In this document: positions 35,934 through 48,049 of the stretch, piece after piece
How the letters are laid out: every line of letters begins with the position of its first letter
Numbering within the stretch: position 1 is the stretch's first letter
Source of the DNA: Diatrype stigma
Lineage: Eukaryota > Ascomycota > Sordariomycetes > Xylariales > Diatrypaceae
Direction of reading: 5' to 3'
DNA: 64,000 nt
Assembly: GCA_022225965.2 (NCBI GenBank)
Contig: JAKJXP020000147.1
Location: 1 to 64,000 of the forward strand
Position numbers and translations under genes: made by a program
The notes under the pieces: generated by a model
Database searches by the model: none
The model's input: only the letters and a program-made list of their open reading frames with translations
What the model was told of the DNA's origin: nothing

Positions 35934-37906
35934 ATAATGATGATAATAATAATAATGATGAATTTTTACGTCCGGGTGGACCTATTTAGTTAGCTACCTA
36001 GTTATATATAGCCCATCCTTAAAGGGGGTATATAAGAAGTGGTCTTATAGGATGATTAAGTTTATATAAGTGCCGATATTGTATAATATATAGGACGGCT
36101 GGAGTATTAAGGGACGGGCCCGGGTAGGTAAGCCCAAGACAAAACGCGAGCGTATTGGGGTTTAATATAAGAAATGGGTTTTATTTTTTATTATGGTGTT
36201 TTATTTTTTTTAAGCCTCGCTATTCCTATTTTTCCTTTGGATTAAAGTTTAGTGTATTGTAATTTATTTTTCCGCCGATGGCCTATATGAGCGGATTTTT
36301 TCGATAAAGGCTGCGAAGTTTCGGTAGCTATTATGGCCGAGAAATTCGTTCGTTTCGTGTTCCGCCCGGATTTCGAAATCGGAAGGCATTTTGAAATAAG
36401 TCGCAGGAAGTAATATATAAGGGTTTTTTATTAGTATCGCATTTGTAACGATATTTATTAACGGCGTCATTCGGATATTTAAAGCGCTTATAATAATTAA
36501 CGAAATTCTTATGGCCCGATTATTTCGTAAAAAAACGATGCAATGTTATTCGAATAAGGAAAAGTTTTTTAAAAGGCTTATTTGTTTTAAGTTTTCATTG
36601 TTAATATAACGAAGGTATTTTACGTAATTGTTATACGGAAAAAGCGAATAAACGTTTTTTCCGGCTGGTACGTCGAAGATAAAAAAGGGTTATAATGCCG
36701 GAGGTATAATTGTCGTTATCGAGAGCCGGCCGTTTTACGCCAAGTTTGGCTTAGGTGTTTGCGGCTTCGTTTTTTTTAATTTCGACGTATTCCGGTATTT
36801 ATCGTATAAAGAAAATTATCGGTCGGATTCGGAAAACGACTTAATGAAACTTTAGGAAGTTTTATTAGAAATTATTCGATAAATATTTAAGAATATTTCG
36901 GATAATTGCCGTATTATCGATATAAAAGTATAAACTTATTAAAAAGGAATTTAAGTCGTATTATACGTTTTTTGTTTATTAAGTCGTTTTATATGCGGCT
37001 ATTACTTTATCGTCGAAGATTTCCGCGTTTAGAAGTAATTTATTGGTTATGTATAGGCGTTTGTTATTTTAATAAGCGATAAAGCTTTAGTTAATTCGGT
37101 TAATTCTGAAACCATTAAAGTAAATAATTAGGTTTCGAAAGGAAACGGATTCGAGTTACCTTTTATGGGCGTTATTTTTTTTTTTGTCGGCTAGAACGGA
37201 TAGCGGCTTATTTGGCCATTTCCTGTTTAGAAGTAAGGGGCGGGGGCAGATTGCCGTTAGGTTCGACGTTAATTGCAGTCGCATGGGTTAACGTTTTTTT
37301 GGTTAATTGGTGCGTTAAATAACCGGATAAGCCGGGTTTAGGCTACGGAACCGAATAACGTATCGTTTTTGTATTTATTCGTATATTATTTCCGAAAGAG
37401 GAATGCTTAATTTGCGGTATGAAATGGAAATATTAATAGTACGCCATATTAAAAGGGTTATTTTAACGGCAACTTTAAATGGCTTATCGGAAATTATAAG
37501 CTGCCATAAAACGCTTATAAACGCGAATTCTTATTTCTTTATTGCTGGGCGTTCTTTATTTAAATATTAAGCTTTCGTATCGAAAGTAGCTATTAGTATT
37601 ACGTAGGCCTTTGTTGTTATTGCGGTTTTATTCGGTAATAATCCTTTTATCATTTTGTTAAAATAACGAATGTAATTAGTAATATATAAGGCCTTAGCGG
37701 TTTATTTAAATACGTACTTTTTAAAGTTTAACTTGGAATCGAAAAAAACTTTTAGCCATTTAATTATTTCGTTAAATGGATATATCTTAAAATTTCCCGC
37801 AATAACCGGTACATTTAAAAGGGTTCGGCTTTTATGGAAGTATTTAAGGTCGCTTTTGGCTGGGTCGAAAATAAAGGCGTTTTTTCGTTCCCAATTAAGA
37901 GTGTTT

Positions 37907-37982
37907 GTGGGCGTCTGGTGTAGTGGTTAAGCACCTGGCTCGTCTTGCTCCGGAAAGAAGGGGGTTCGAATCCCTCGCCCAC
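37907..37982 (+). tRNA. tRNA-like head of the retroposon (probably not a functional tRNA)
   Basis: 76 nt, with a perfect 7-bp acceptor pairing gtgggcg (37907-37913) / cgcccac (37976-37982). The A box is tggtgtagtgg (37916-37926) and the B box ggttcgaatcc (37963-37973). The D arm can form ggtg/cacc. The anticodon arm cannot be folded convincingly, so no isotype is given. It may still act as an internal RNA polymerase III promoter. Its first base coincides with the first base of the mobile element. Confidence 0.5.
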
Positions 37983-38004
37983 CGCCAAAGGTTTCGCTGC
38001 CCCT

Positions 38005-38128
38005 GGAAATCGAACCCGGGGCTTTCCAGCAGCGTGCGCTCGGCTTTGGCGTAACCCTGGCCACCTTCCAGCAAAAAGGAAGACGTCGGCGACCAGTGGG
38101 ATCCCACTAGCCATTGGACCAAGTGCCC
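38005..38128 (-). other. Second tRNA-like unit, opposite strand, inside the retroposon
   Basis: On the minus strand tggtccaatgg (38121-38111) resembles an A box and gggttcgatttcc (38017-38005) a B box. They are about 95 bp apart, longer than in an intronless tRNA. The two boxes can still be traced in copy B near 19700-19800. It could be a decayed intron-containing tRNA or chance similarity. Confidence 0.35.
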
Positions 38129-41100
38129 GATATCGACCCAAGGTCCTATTTGCTAACTTAAAGACCTGGCCATTCGGTGCAACGCTGTAACCGCATCGAA
38201 TCCGCCGAGGTATCGCCGCGATACCAACTTAAATCAGCAATTTACGACGATCTCCAGCAAATCGCCGACCGATAACCGCTGCGCCCGAGCCGCGGCCGCT
38301 GAACTACCCCGATCCTTATCCGATAGCCGCCCTCAAAGGGCATAACCGACAGCGCCAAGAACCAGCCGAAGCCCGATTAGGCTGATAATTGTTAATGGAT
38401 TACGCAGGGGTAGGGGAAAGGTTTTTACCCGAGCCTTAGGGCAATTGCCGGCCCCTTAGAAACGGTTTCTTTTTTTAAAGCCTGTACGTTGCCATATTAC
38501 GACGCCGCATTAGGCCGTAGCGGAAAAGCTGTGACTCGTTTAAAAAGGAGGGGGCGCAAGTATACGATAACGCTAAAGCAGTGCTTACTTATTGCTTCGA
38601 AGCAGCTAAGCCGTTGCGTTCCCTAAAGGTTAGATTTTAGTATGGGAAATATACCGAAGATATACCGCATATCTTATACATATAATTAAGTAACCGGCGT
38701 ATAAGTAATAATAATAATAATTAAGAATGTTTAAAACGTCGGCTATTAATAAAGCGGAAATCTTAGTTATGGTTTTATTTATACGTAATATTGCTACGTC
38801 GTTGGCATATTTAAAGCGGATTAATGGGGCTCCTTTTTGGAAAAGGGATTTCGTATATAATATAAATAATATTAGGAATATTAAGAAGCCCTAAGGAACG
38901 CCGTAAAATAAGGGGCCAAAGTTTATGGTAACGTTTTTTATTCGAATAAACGCAAAGCGGTTAGTTATAAAAAATTAACCCATTTAATTAATAAGTAATT
39001 CCATTCTTATTATTATAATCGAAGTATTAATTTATCGCGTAATATCGCATTAAAAACGTTCGTAACGTTTAATATTAAAAACGATGCGATTTTGTATTAA
39101 GCAAAAGCCGTTTTTATATTATATATAACGCAAGATATTAAGTTTAATACCGACTTTTTAAATAACGCGCTAAATTGTTATATATTAATAATATCTTTAT
39201 AAATAACTATTATCGATATGTGCCTAATAATTAGCCGTTTTAGGCCTTTTCCGAAATAAAAAAAGAAAAAAATAAAGCGTTAGGATTTTATTGCCGTAAA
39301 ATCGGATTTACTTATTTTAAAAAACATAACGATTTCGGCAATACGAAAAGGAATTAAATGATATCCGTACCGTAAGCATTTTTCGTACAAAATGCGGACG
39401 GCGTTTTTAATAACCGGCTATGCATTATAAAGTAATAAAACCGTTAATCCGTTTTTTCTGGAGCCGTATTAGGAGTTTTAATGCAAACGTTTTTTATTTC
39501 CGCCATTATTATTGTCCAGTCTTATAGAATCGATTCGTAAATATAAACGGTTAATAACGGATCGGCTATAAAGGGATTCATATTATAAGGCTTAAATAAG
39601 CGCCATAAATTGTTAATATTTTTATCGTCCGTTTATGAAATAAGAATTTTATACCGGAAATAATTAATTTTGCCTTTCGTATTCGTTATTATTTGGTTGC
39701 CGTTTATTATTAAAAAGATTCGGAAATTGTTTTTAAGTTTATGCCAATTTATTATGCTATAAATTAATTTATTTAAAATAACGTTAGCTATTCGTCGATT
39801 TTAATATTGCTTTTTTATTCGTCGGATAATGGATTTATATTTTTTCGTTACATTCGGATTCGGGCTTTCATTTTCCGTTGCCGATTATTGCATCCGTTTA
39901 ATAATTTCGTCGCATTTTTTCGTTCATTACGATATGTTCCGTTTATAATTACGTTTGGGCTTTTTTAATGCCTTTATTACGCAATTAAGCGTTTTTAATA
40001 ACTTAAGGATTAGGTTTTTGTACTTTTGGACTAATACAAGTATCGCCGGTTTTTTAATTTAATACGTATAAATGAATTGGAAAAACTTTAAGGCCGCGTT
40101 TAACGGAAAAGTAAATTTGGACTTAAAGATTTTAACGGACTTATTAATCGGTATTTTACCGATTGGCGTATAATAATCGGAATTTATATATATGTCGTTA
40201 TTAATTTTTATTATATTTCCTAATATATTAAAAGTTATAAAGTCGATTATATTACTTAAATAATATATAGATTCGTTTTTATTAAAGACTTAAAGGTTTT
40301 AATTTTTAACCCAATTTATTACTTTTTATTTTAATTCGTTATGTCGTCGTCGTTATTATAACTATTACGTTTAATAAACGGTATTAAAGTTCCCTATTAT
40401 TATTTTTCGAAAGCCGGGTTTTTATTGTTTTAATTTAACGAATAAAACGTAAAACGTTTCGTTATTTAAATAAACGTTTTTAATAATAACATCGTTAATT
40501 TATACGACGACCGCGTTTTTAATAATAAAAGGGCGTAATTATATAGTATTAAGAATTAAGTTTTTTCGGACGTATATAAGAACTTTGGATATTCCGTTTA
40601 GTTTTTTACCGGCAAAAAAGTATTATATCGAAAGTGGGTTTTGGTTTATTTTTTATTATAAAACGTTATTATCCATGGTTTTTATATTAATACGACGTTC
40701 GCTTTTACGTCGTTCGCCGTTTTAAATGCTATATCGTATATGATATTTTATTTTTACTTTTACGGATATTAATTTATATTATAAGCAATTATTTGGAAGG
40801 TCGGGCGGTATTGCTATAAAAAGGCCGGAATCGTTCCGTTATTCTTAGCGGTCGTAAAAGTCTGCTTTTTTCCGAACGTATCGCGCCTTTTTCTTTTTGT
40901 CGGTCTTCCAATTATGAGGATCGGATTTTTCGGGAGGGTTTATTTTATATAAGCGGAAGGTATTTGTTAGTTCGTCGATATTATCGTTAATGCCTATTGT
41001 TAGGGCATTTTTAGCAATAGCTTTACGGAATTGGGCCTAACGTTTATTCGCCGCTTGGATAACATCCAGGATAAAAAGGCCTATTAATATGGGATATCCT

Positions 41101-41757
41101 TCGTCGTCTTATAAAGGATTATTTCTCCTTTCGTTAACGTCGTTAATATAAACATTTTTACCGTTTTTTTATATTTCTTAATTATTGCGGCTATTTTAAT
41201 TACGTCGATTGCTTCGATTGTTTTTAATGCCGTAACGATAAAGGCGAAAGCAATAACAAAAGGTTGCGGTTACGGAAATAAAAGGAGTATTCGTCGTGCT
41301 GTTTATAGCGGCGGAAAAAAAGGAAGCAATCGAAGTCCCTTAAGAATCCTAGGGCCTATTGGAATAAAAAACCCCATAAAGTTATTTTTCTTTTTTCCTT
41401 TATTTATAAGTACCTAGATTTAAGCCTAAATCTAAGCTAATATTTAGGTTTAGGCCTATTAAGCCGGTTGTTAGGTTTTTTTTTCCGCAGCACTTTATTA
41501 TATTGTTATTTCCTTAATTATTTGATTTTAATAAGTTATTATTTAATTAACCGGACGATTTTGTTATTTTTCTTTATTAATCGAACCGGATATATTAGCG
41601 AATTAAATTTATAAAGGCCGCGACAATTAGGGCATTTAATCTTACTTTCGTAAACGCTTTCTTAACGGATAGCTTTATATATCTTATAATTTTTGCCGCA
41701 TTATTAATAACGTAAGTCGTTATTATAATATTGCTTATTATAAAAGCCTAAGTAAAT

Positions 41758-43045
41758 TTGGTTGGGTTTTTTAATTCATCCTTTTATAACTTTCTTTTCC
41801 TATTTTTATACTTTGCCAAGACTCGTCTTTACTTAACTTTTTCTCATATCGTAAGCCTTATTTACCTTTGCCTTTGGATTAGGCAATCCTTCGAAAATAT
41901 CGGATACCGTTCACCCTTAACGGCCCTTAATCCCCCCGTAATAAACCTTCGAAACAAGTTTTAAGAAACCGACGCCTATTATTCTTATAAATCCATTTAC
42001 GATAGCTAATAACAACAATAACGGCAACAATCCAAAGGCCATTCCTTTCGTTGTAAAAAGGCCAAACGATAAAACGGCAGCAACAAGGCTTAATGCCCCG
42101 AAAAGATATAAGTCCCAAAAAAACCTCTTTACTTAACTTCCCTTAAGGATTCCCAAAAACCCCTTGACAAATTCCATTTTAGTTGCAATTAAATTAATGC
42201 ATAAAAAGAAAAAATAAAGCATCCGAATTAAGTTCGAAATACTTATAACTTACTTTTCATTTTTAAATACCGCCCGTAACGCATTTTAATAATTTATGCC
42301 CGTATATCAGTAATAGGCCCGGCTAATATATTAATAAATTAAACAGCTTATTATAAGCCTGGCTGATACAAAAAGTCCGAAAGATTATAATCCCTTTTAC
42401 GTTATCCGTATAAAAATAAGAAGCTTAACGGCTTTCCGTTACGCTCCCTTATCGCTAATATTATCGGAAAACCCTATCGATCTCGTTTTTAACGAATCCC
42501 CCGGAAATACGCCCTTATTGCAAAACGGACGACGTATATTTTTCGCATTATATCCAGTAATAAAAATTGCTATTACGTTATTATTATTATTATTTATGTT
42601 TTAGTTATACGTAACAGCAGCCCGCCCCAAAAATGGGAAAGTCCAGAACTGGACCAACGTATCGAGGAAATCCAAAAAGCCTAAAGAAATGCAATTCCTA
42701 GGTCCTAGCGTTAATCAATTAACGCCTTAACCTTAACCCGCAGAAAAAACCGACAACCGGCTTTTTTTTTTTATCCCCGATTATTCATAATACGCTTTGC
42801 GATTTATAAACGTACGGGCCATAATAATGGATACCTTAAAACTTAACTTATGCGAAATTATTAATGCCTAAAAAGTTAAAACCGAATAAACGTTACGTTT
42901 TTATAATAATATTGCTAAGCAGCATATCCTTAACGAAATCCTTAAAATAAAGGGCTTAATTATTAAAAAAGCCAAGAATTGGCATATATATATTTTAATT
43001 AGGATTTCGAAAAAATTCCGTATCCATATAAGCCTTTAGCCTATA
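41758..43045 (+). pseudogene. LINE-E: 5' UTR and N-terminal ORF1
   Basis: The 5' UTR (catccttttataact... from about 41774) and the Asn-rich ORF1 start (near 42001) match LINE-B and LINE-D. The frame runs through the segment reading IMDTLKLNLCEIINA near 42830 and ISKKFRIHIS near 43010, then similarity to LINE-B stops at about 43045. Confidence 0.65.
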
Positions 43046-43584
43046 AACGTCCTGGAATTACAGAACCTATCATTCCGCTATTTCGATTCATTCGAAAGCC
43101 CCTTATTACGACAGAAATGCCTTTTATTTTAATCCGCCGGAACATGTAAGTTTTGTTTTTATTTAAATCGGATTTATATTTAAAATTAAGTATTAATTTA
43201 TTAATAATTTAGTGGTCGATTTCGGAAAACTGGGTATTTAGATACCTTTCGATGTGGCCTCCAAAACATCGTATCAGTAACGGAAATACCGATTATGGTA
43301 CCCTTTACGTTCAGGCGGCATCGGGAAAGGAAATACAGGGCATCGAATAATATTACGGAATTATTCGATTTTATAATTCGTATTTGTTGTATTAGTATAA
43401 TTATTATATAAGGAAGTTATTTCATAAATGCTTTATTTCTTGCTTTTAATTTAATATAAAGGTAAATTCTTTACATTTAAGCTTTATATTAAATAATAAA
43501 GTATTATTTCGTAAATAACTTATAAAAATATACATATATATATATACTATAAATGTAAAAAAAGTACTAAGTATAATTAGTTCT
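43046..43584. other. Unassigned sequence between LINE-E and the hAT left end
   Basis: Contains a moderately GC-rich stretch (about 43240-43350, ggcctccaaaacatcg...) with no recognisable domain, then AT-rich sequence. Part of it may be the subterminal or N-terminal coding region of the hAT element. If the inversion described in the findings is right, its breakpoint lies here or just beyond. Confidence 0.35.
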
Positions 43585-43764
43585 TAGTTTTTTTTTAGTT
43601 ACTAACTAACTAATTTAGTTAGTCCTTAGTTCGGGTCCGGATTAACTAACTAAATTACGTAATCGGACTAAGGAATATTAGTTAGTTTTAGTCCGGGCCT
43701 GGAATAACTAAATTAGTTTTAGTCCGGGGCCGGACTAACTATTAGTAACTAAATCACAACCCTG
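43585..43764 (-). repeat. hAT left terminal/subterminal repeat
   Basis: The reverse complement starts cagggttgtgatttagttac and follows the left end of the 8684-9392 element almost base for base, including tccgattacgtaatttagt. It is followed by accttaag (43765-43772), the reverse complement of the TSD at 2172-2179. Confidence 0.88.
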
Positions 43765-46700
43765 ACCTTAAGCCAATCGGTTATTTTTTATCCTGGGCCA
43801 TTATGTTTTTTTTTTTACGAAAAGGCTGCTATAATTAATAAATGGCATTAAAATCTCCAGCTATTACGCGGTTTGGTTTTAATTTTTATTGGTTTAGGCC
43901 TCTAAATAATTCGTATAATACGCCGTTATTTAAATAAAAACTGCTAACGATAACGTTATTAATTTATATAATACATACGTTCCGGAAAACGAATAATCGA
44001 AGCTATGTCACGTTTAAAATAAGATCCTTCCGAATATATATAAGAACTCGGAAAAAAATAGCTATCCAGTCTTCCGTTAAAAAGAATATATCGTACCTAA
44101 AGTATATCTTAATTTGCCGTTTAACGGACGTAATAATTCAGGATTCCTGAATAAATATTACGTCGGCCTAAATAAACCAAGCCGTATAAAAGGCTATATT
44201 ATAAATAAAACCCCTTTTTCGAATATTTACTTGCATTATTTTAAATAGCTTAAGGGTCTTATTGTTATTTTAATTATAACGTTTTCGTTCCGTTATTATC
44301 AAAGCGTATCGTTAATTCGTTTATTAAAAGCCAGGATCCTTTTTTTTTAACCGCGCGTTATACATCGTTAATGTCGTAATAACGGTTAGGTTTAAAAATA
44401 TTAACGAATTCGTCGTAATCGTCGGTTTGTTAAAAAAAAAACGCTAACGATTCGGTTTATCAGTTTTCGGAATCTTTTTTCCGCCGCTTTATGCATTTCT
44501 AGATCCAAAAGGCCCATTATTAATGCTAATGCCGTAAACTGTATAAAAAAGGGTAATGCTTAGGCAAGTTCATTTTCGTTCTTGTCCGAATTAAAGGCGT
44601 CGTGTTTTTTTTTTTTTTTTTTTTGCATTTATAGCCATAAATCGGAAAAAAAAAAGAAATATAAGCGGTGCCGCCGCCTTTAAGAGGCCGTTCGGACCGG
44701 TTGGAATGTTTCCTGCTTTTTGGGTATTTTTATGGCCGTAACCAAAATAACCGTTGGTACCATTATTAACGTATCAGCTTATTCGGTTTCTTATATTCGC
44801 CGTCTTTATATTTAAACGAAGGCCAATTATTATTCGTATACTACTAATATGCTTTTAATACGTTTTTATTGTTTTGCAATAAAACGTTATTTTTAAAAAC
44901 GGCGGGCTATTTTTCCGTTCCGTCGAATTATTGGCGTAAAAAAATAAAAAAGTCCATTTCGGCATTCTCCGAATAGTATGAAATCTCCGAATAAAAATAC
45001 ATGGAATATATAACTTAAGCGGATTATATTATCTAAATAAATTGCGTAATTTATATTTGGATTTGCGCTTATACCTGCGTTTTCTTTAGCGCTTTTTTCT
45101 TTTTTCTTAAAGGCGGCGTTATAAGCTTATTTGCCCAATTATCGGATATTTACGAATTATTTCTTAATAAGTCGAATTATTTTGCCTTTTCGTTTAATTA
45201 ATCGGATAAGGCATGCTATAGAATTAAAAAAATAAGGGCCTTTATAATTAAGGCATTTTACGTTGCTTTCGTAAACGTTTTTATTTTTTATAAATAAATA
45301 TAGTTTCCTGGTTTTATCATATTTTTTGTACCTTAATTCGTTTATGCAATTCTTGCCATTATAAAATCCAAAATATGTATTATATTAAATAATCTTCGGA
45401 TTTCTTATTAATAGCTTGAATAGTCTTAACCCAAAAATCCGGAATTTCTTAACCGGCTGCATAAATGCAGCGATTTATTCCTAAATAAGGACGCCAGGAA
45501 TATGTTTTTTCGATCGATAAAATATTACTGGTTTAATATTAATTTACGCCGCAACTTTAACGCTAATACCTTTATCGATAAATTAATAACCGACCAATTT
45601 TATAAAAATCTCGGAAATTCCTATTAATACGTATATAAACCATTATTATGCCTTTTTTAGCTTTAAATTAATAGCCGTTGCTATTGCTTTTAATATATAT
45701 TAACGGGTTATATTATTACAAAAACGTATTACTTAGCCTGTTTTTACCTTTTGTATATCGGTAATTTCCTTAAGGTCCAATTTAAATATATCCATTAAGT
45801 TGGTTCGGACGTTTTATGGCCGAAAGTTATGCCATACGTAATCGGGGCCGATACGTACGAAAAGGCGGTTATTTAATTTATTCCTATTAAGAATAGGAAT
45901 AAATGCGAATTTGCTTTTATTTTTAGCACTTTTGGCTCTAAGGCCGACGATATTCCATTCGTTATATTATCCTATTAAAAATGTCGCTATTACTGCGTAT
46001 ATAAAGACAAAAAGTATTATTGCAGCAAATATAATAACTTAAAAAAAAACGAAACCCGTTTTTCTTTAACCAAAGAAAATGCAAATATAAACGACCTTAT
46101 AATGGATAAAATATCCGGAAAATATTCGTAACTTAATTCGTTTAATATTTCCAAAGCCTTTATAGAAAAAGTTAAAAATATATACCTAAATTGTATTAAT
46201 TTTGTTGCCTTTATTATCGGGCGTTATAGGAATATAGCCGCGTTATTTGGATAGTTTAAATTCGTTAATTTAATAATAAATCTCCTAATATATTAATGGG
46301 CCAGCCTGATTCATTAAATATGCGTTAAGCATTAAAAGTCCTTTAATGCCGTATCTAAATGCAATAATAAGATAATAAATATTTCGAATTTAATACGCGT
46401 ATTAATTTCTTTTTTTTTTACGCAAATCCTTAACGGTAGCCAAAAGCAAATTTAAAAGGGAATTCTTTAAAGCCTTAAACAAAAGGAATTCCAAATTTCC
46501 GTCGGACTTATATCTTTTAAACGCAACGGATTTATAGATCCCTAAATTGCCATTCCGATATAAGTTTATGGAAATGGCTTTTTAAATAATATAACCCTTT
46601 GCAAATACGGAAGGGTTTTTGGGTATCGTAAGAACTGGTCTTTTAAACCCGGCTCCTAAGGGTTATAAATATTATAACGGCGTTATAGGCCGTTAAAAAA

Positions 46701-46834
46701 GGCGAGGATCCGCTATTCTTAAGGATGTGCCTAATCCAAGAACGCGAGCGATAAAGCTTACGATATATATAAGAACTAAGCAAAAATAAGTCTTAATAAA
46801 ATATAGGAGTAGGAAAAAAGAGTTAAAGGTAAAT
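43765..46834 (-). pseudogene. Tad-like LINE, 5' half (5' UTR, ORF1, start of ORF2)
   Basis: From the right end on the minus strand: 5' UTR from 46834 (atttacctttaactctttt), then ORF1 reading NNRLFVRIGPDYVWHNF near 45890 and a CLNYKGPYFFNS knuckle near 45240. ORF2 starts its endonuclease near 44270 (KIMQVNIRKRGFIYNIAF, then FIQADVIFIQESW) and reaches VIAGDFNAIY near 43860. The sequence stops at the hAT end, inside the endonuclease, at the point where the 2172-5670 half begins. Together the two halves make about 6.57 kb, close to the 6.72 kb of LINE-B. Confidence 0.85.
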
Positions 46835-47232
46835 GGAATTATGGGTTTGGCTTTAATAAGCTATTATAAGTAAGCTGTAACAAATAGGCTATAACTATGG
46901 CAGGTAGGTTGTAATAGCCTATAGCAAGTAAATAGGCTGTAATAAATGGCTATATGGGTGGCTATATGAGTAATTGTATGGGTGGCTATATGGGTGGCTG
47001 TATGGATGGCTATATGGGTGGCTATATAGGTGGCTGCTTATATGGGTGGCTGTAAGGGCTGTAATTAGGTGCATCGTACGGAATTACGGGTCTGGCTTTG
47101 GGTAAATGGGCTATAAGGGCTGGGATTAGGTGCATCGTACGGAATTACGGGTCTGGTTTTGGATTAATGGGCTGTATGCGTTTTTATTAGGTGCATCTTA
47201 CGGAATTACGGGTCTGGATTCTTAATAATGTA
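46835..47232. repeat. Minisatellite array (12-bp and 61-bp units) with LINE TSD
   Basis: 46835-46847 (ggaattatgggtt) is the 13-bp LINE TSD. 46950-47060 is a tandem run of ggctatatgggt-type 12-mers. From about 47050 to 47232 a 61-bp unit containing aggtgcatcgtacggaatta occurs three times, at 47067, 47128 and 47189. A RIP-mutated counterpart in inverted orientation is at 5671-5910. Confidence 0.85.
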
Positions 47233-47390
47233 TAATACTTTTAAAGCGCGTTATTTAATTAGCTAGCAAAATGGAGCTAATTGGCTCGACCAATTCCCAG
47301 AGCGCGTGGAGTGGGCCCGACCAATGGAAAGCCCGCATGCTAAAGGTATTTCCCAAGCCTGAATTTCCGGACATAATTACCGTATCACAT

Positions 47391-48049
47391 CATCCCACCT
47401 GAACAAGTGGTTAAACTGTCCGCACCTTAGCTAAGTTTGCCCAGCCCAGCAATTGCTGCGGTAAGTGACGACTTAGCTTGTCGAAGCACGTAGCTGTTAA
47501 GCCGCGTGCATGCGACGCAAACCGAGCGGGCCCTGCTTTACGTATTCCCGACGCCGCCAGTAATGGCAACAAATCCGGCAATTTCTGCCATTCGCTACCG
47601 ACTTCCGATTTTCCGCCGAAGCCGTTGGTACTAATTATCGACGTCCCCTGCTCCTTCCGTAGACCTAACGTCCTTTTTTTCCATTCGACGTTCCCTTGGC
47701 AGCCCCTTTTGCTACGTAACCATTCGCCGGACCGCCCATTATTCGACGACCCCGCCGTCGATTGGCAGTCCCCCTAGCCAACGGTACCCAAAAAAAAAAA
47801 ACCCCTCCCGCTACCAGTCATCCATGTGGCACCAATAATGCGTCGATTCCGCCCCCGACGCCCCAGTCCCAGCCCCTTTCCTTCTCTTTCTGTTAGCCCC
47901 AACTTGCTCGCGCTCTGTTTAGGGACCCCCTGGGGCACCCTGGATACTCCAGCCGTCCCATACATTATACAGTGTCGGATTTATGTAATTAGCTAGCCTA
48001 GGTAGATAGGTCCATCCGGACGTAAAAATTCATCATCATTATCATTATC
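47391..48049 (+). mobile_element. Non-autonomous LINE-tailed element, second copy
   Basis: Starts with the structured head (caagtggttaaactgtccgc...) and ends with the LINE 3' end (ctccagccgtcccatacat, gtccatccggacgtaaaaat) and a (tca) tail. Imperfect flanks accgtatcacatca (47379-47392) and accgtattacacta (48050-48063) suit a TSD. Collinear with 10984-11594 but much less RIP-mutated. Frames at 47478-47777 and 47774-47965 are in its GC-rich body and are not supported as genes. Confidence 0.7.

Larger units (their letters stand above)
37907..38718 (+). mobile_element. tRNA-headed retroposon, copy A, 812 bp
   Basis: Flanked by aattaagagtgttt (37893-37906) and aattaagaatgttt (38719-38732), a 14-bp TSD with one G/A difference, within the RT of LINE-C. 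The 5' end begins at the first base of a tRNA-like sequence and the 3' end is an (ata) tail, as expected for a tRNA-derived SINE, though it is unusually long. Copy B (12132-12198 plus 19125-19905) is the same element split by a Ty3 insertion. The frames at 37815-38190 on both strands are artefacts of this GC-richer stretch. Confidence 0.85.
35934..41757 (-). pseudogene. LINE-C: 5'-truncated Tad-like LINE
   Basis: Aligns with LINE-B in the same orientation. It has the 3' tail and hairpin (about 35934-36030, decayed), RNase H (about 36700-37150), and RT split by the insertion at 37907-38718 (RFKYANDVAIL near 38815-38785). The endonuclease follows near 39600-40700, and ORF1 only as far as the zinc-knuckle region at 41757. 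It is more strongly RIP-mutated than LINE-B. The 41757 end abuts LINE-E head to head and no TSD is evident. Confidence 0.8.

Noticed and set aside
37815..38190. Overlapping frames of 65-108 codons on both strands that could be taken for a GC-rich gene
   Set aside because: They coincide with the tRNA-headed retroposon. The apparent EGFEPPSF-type protein text is the translation of a tRNA T-arm, a known annotation artefact.
41758..43045. LINE-E as the continuation of LINE-D after insertion of LINE-C
   Set aside because: LINE-E starts again from the 5' UTR and repeats the ORF1 region already present in LINE-D, so it is a separate fragment.
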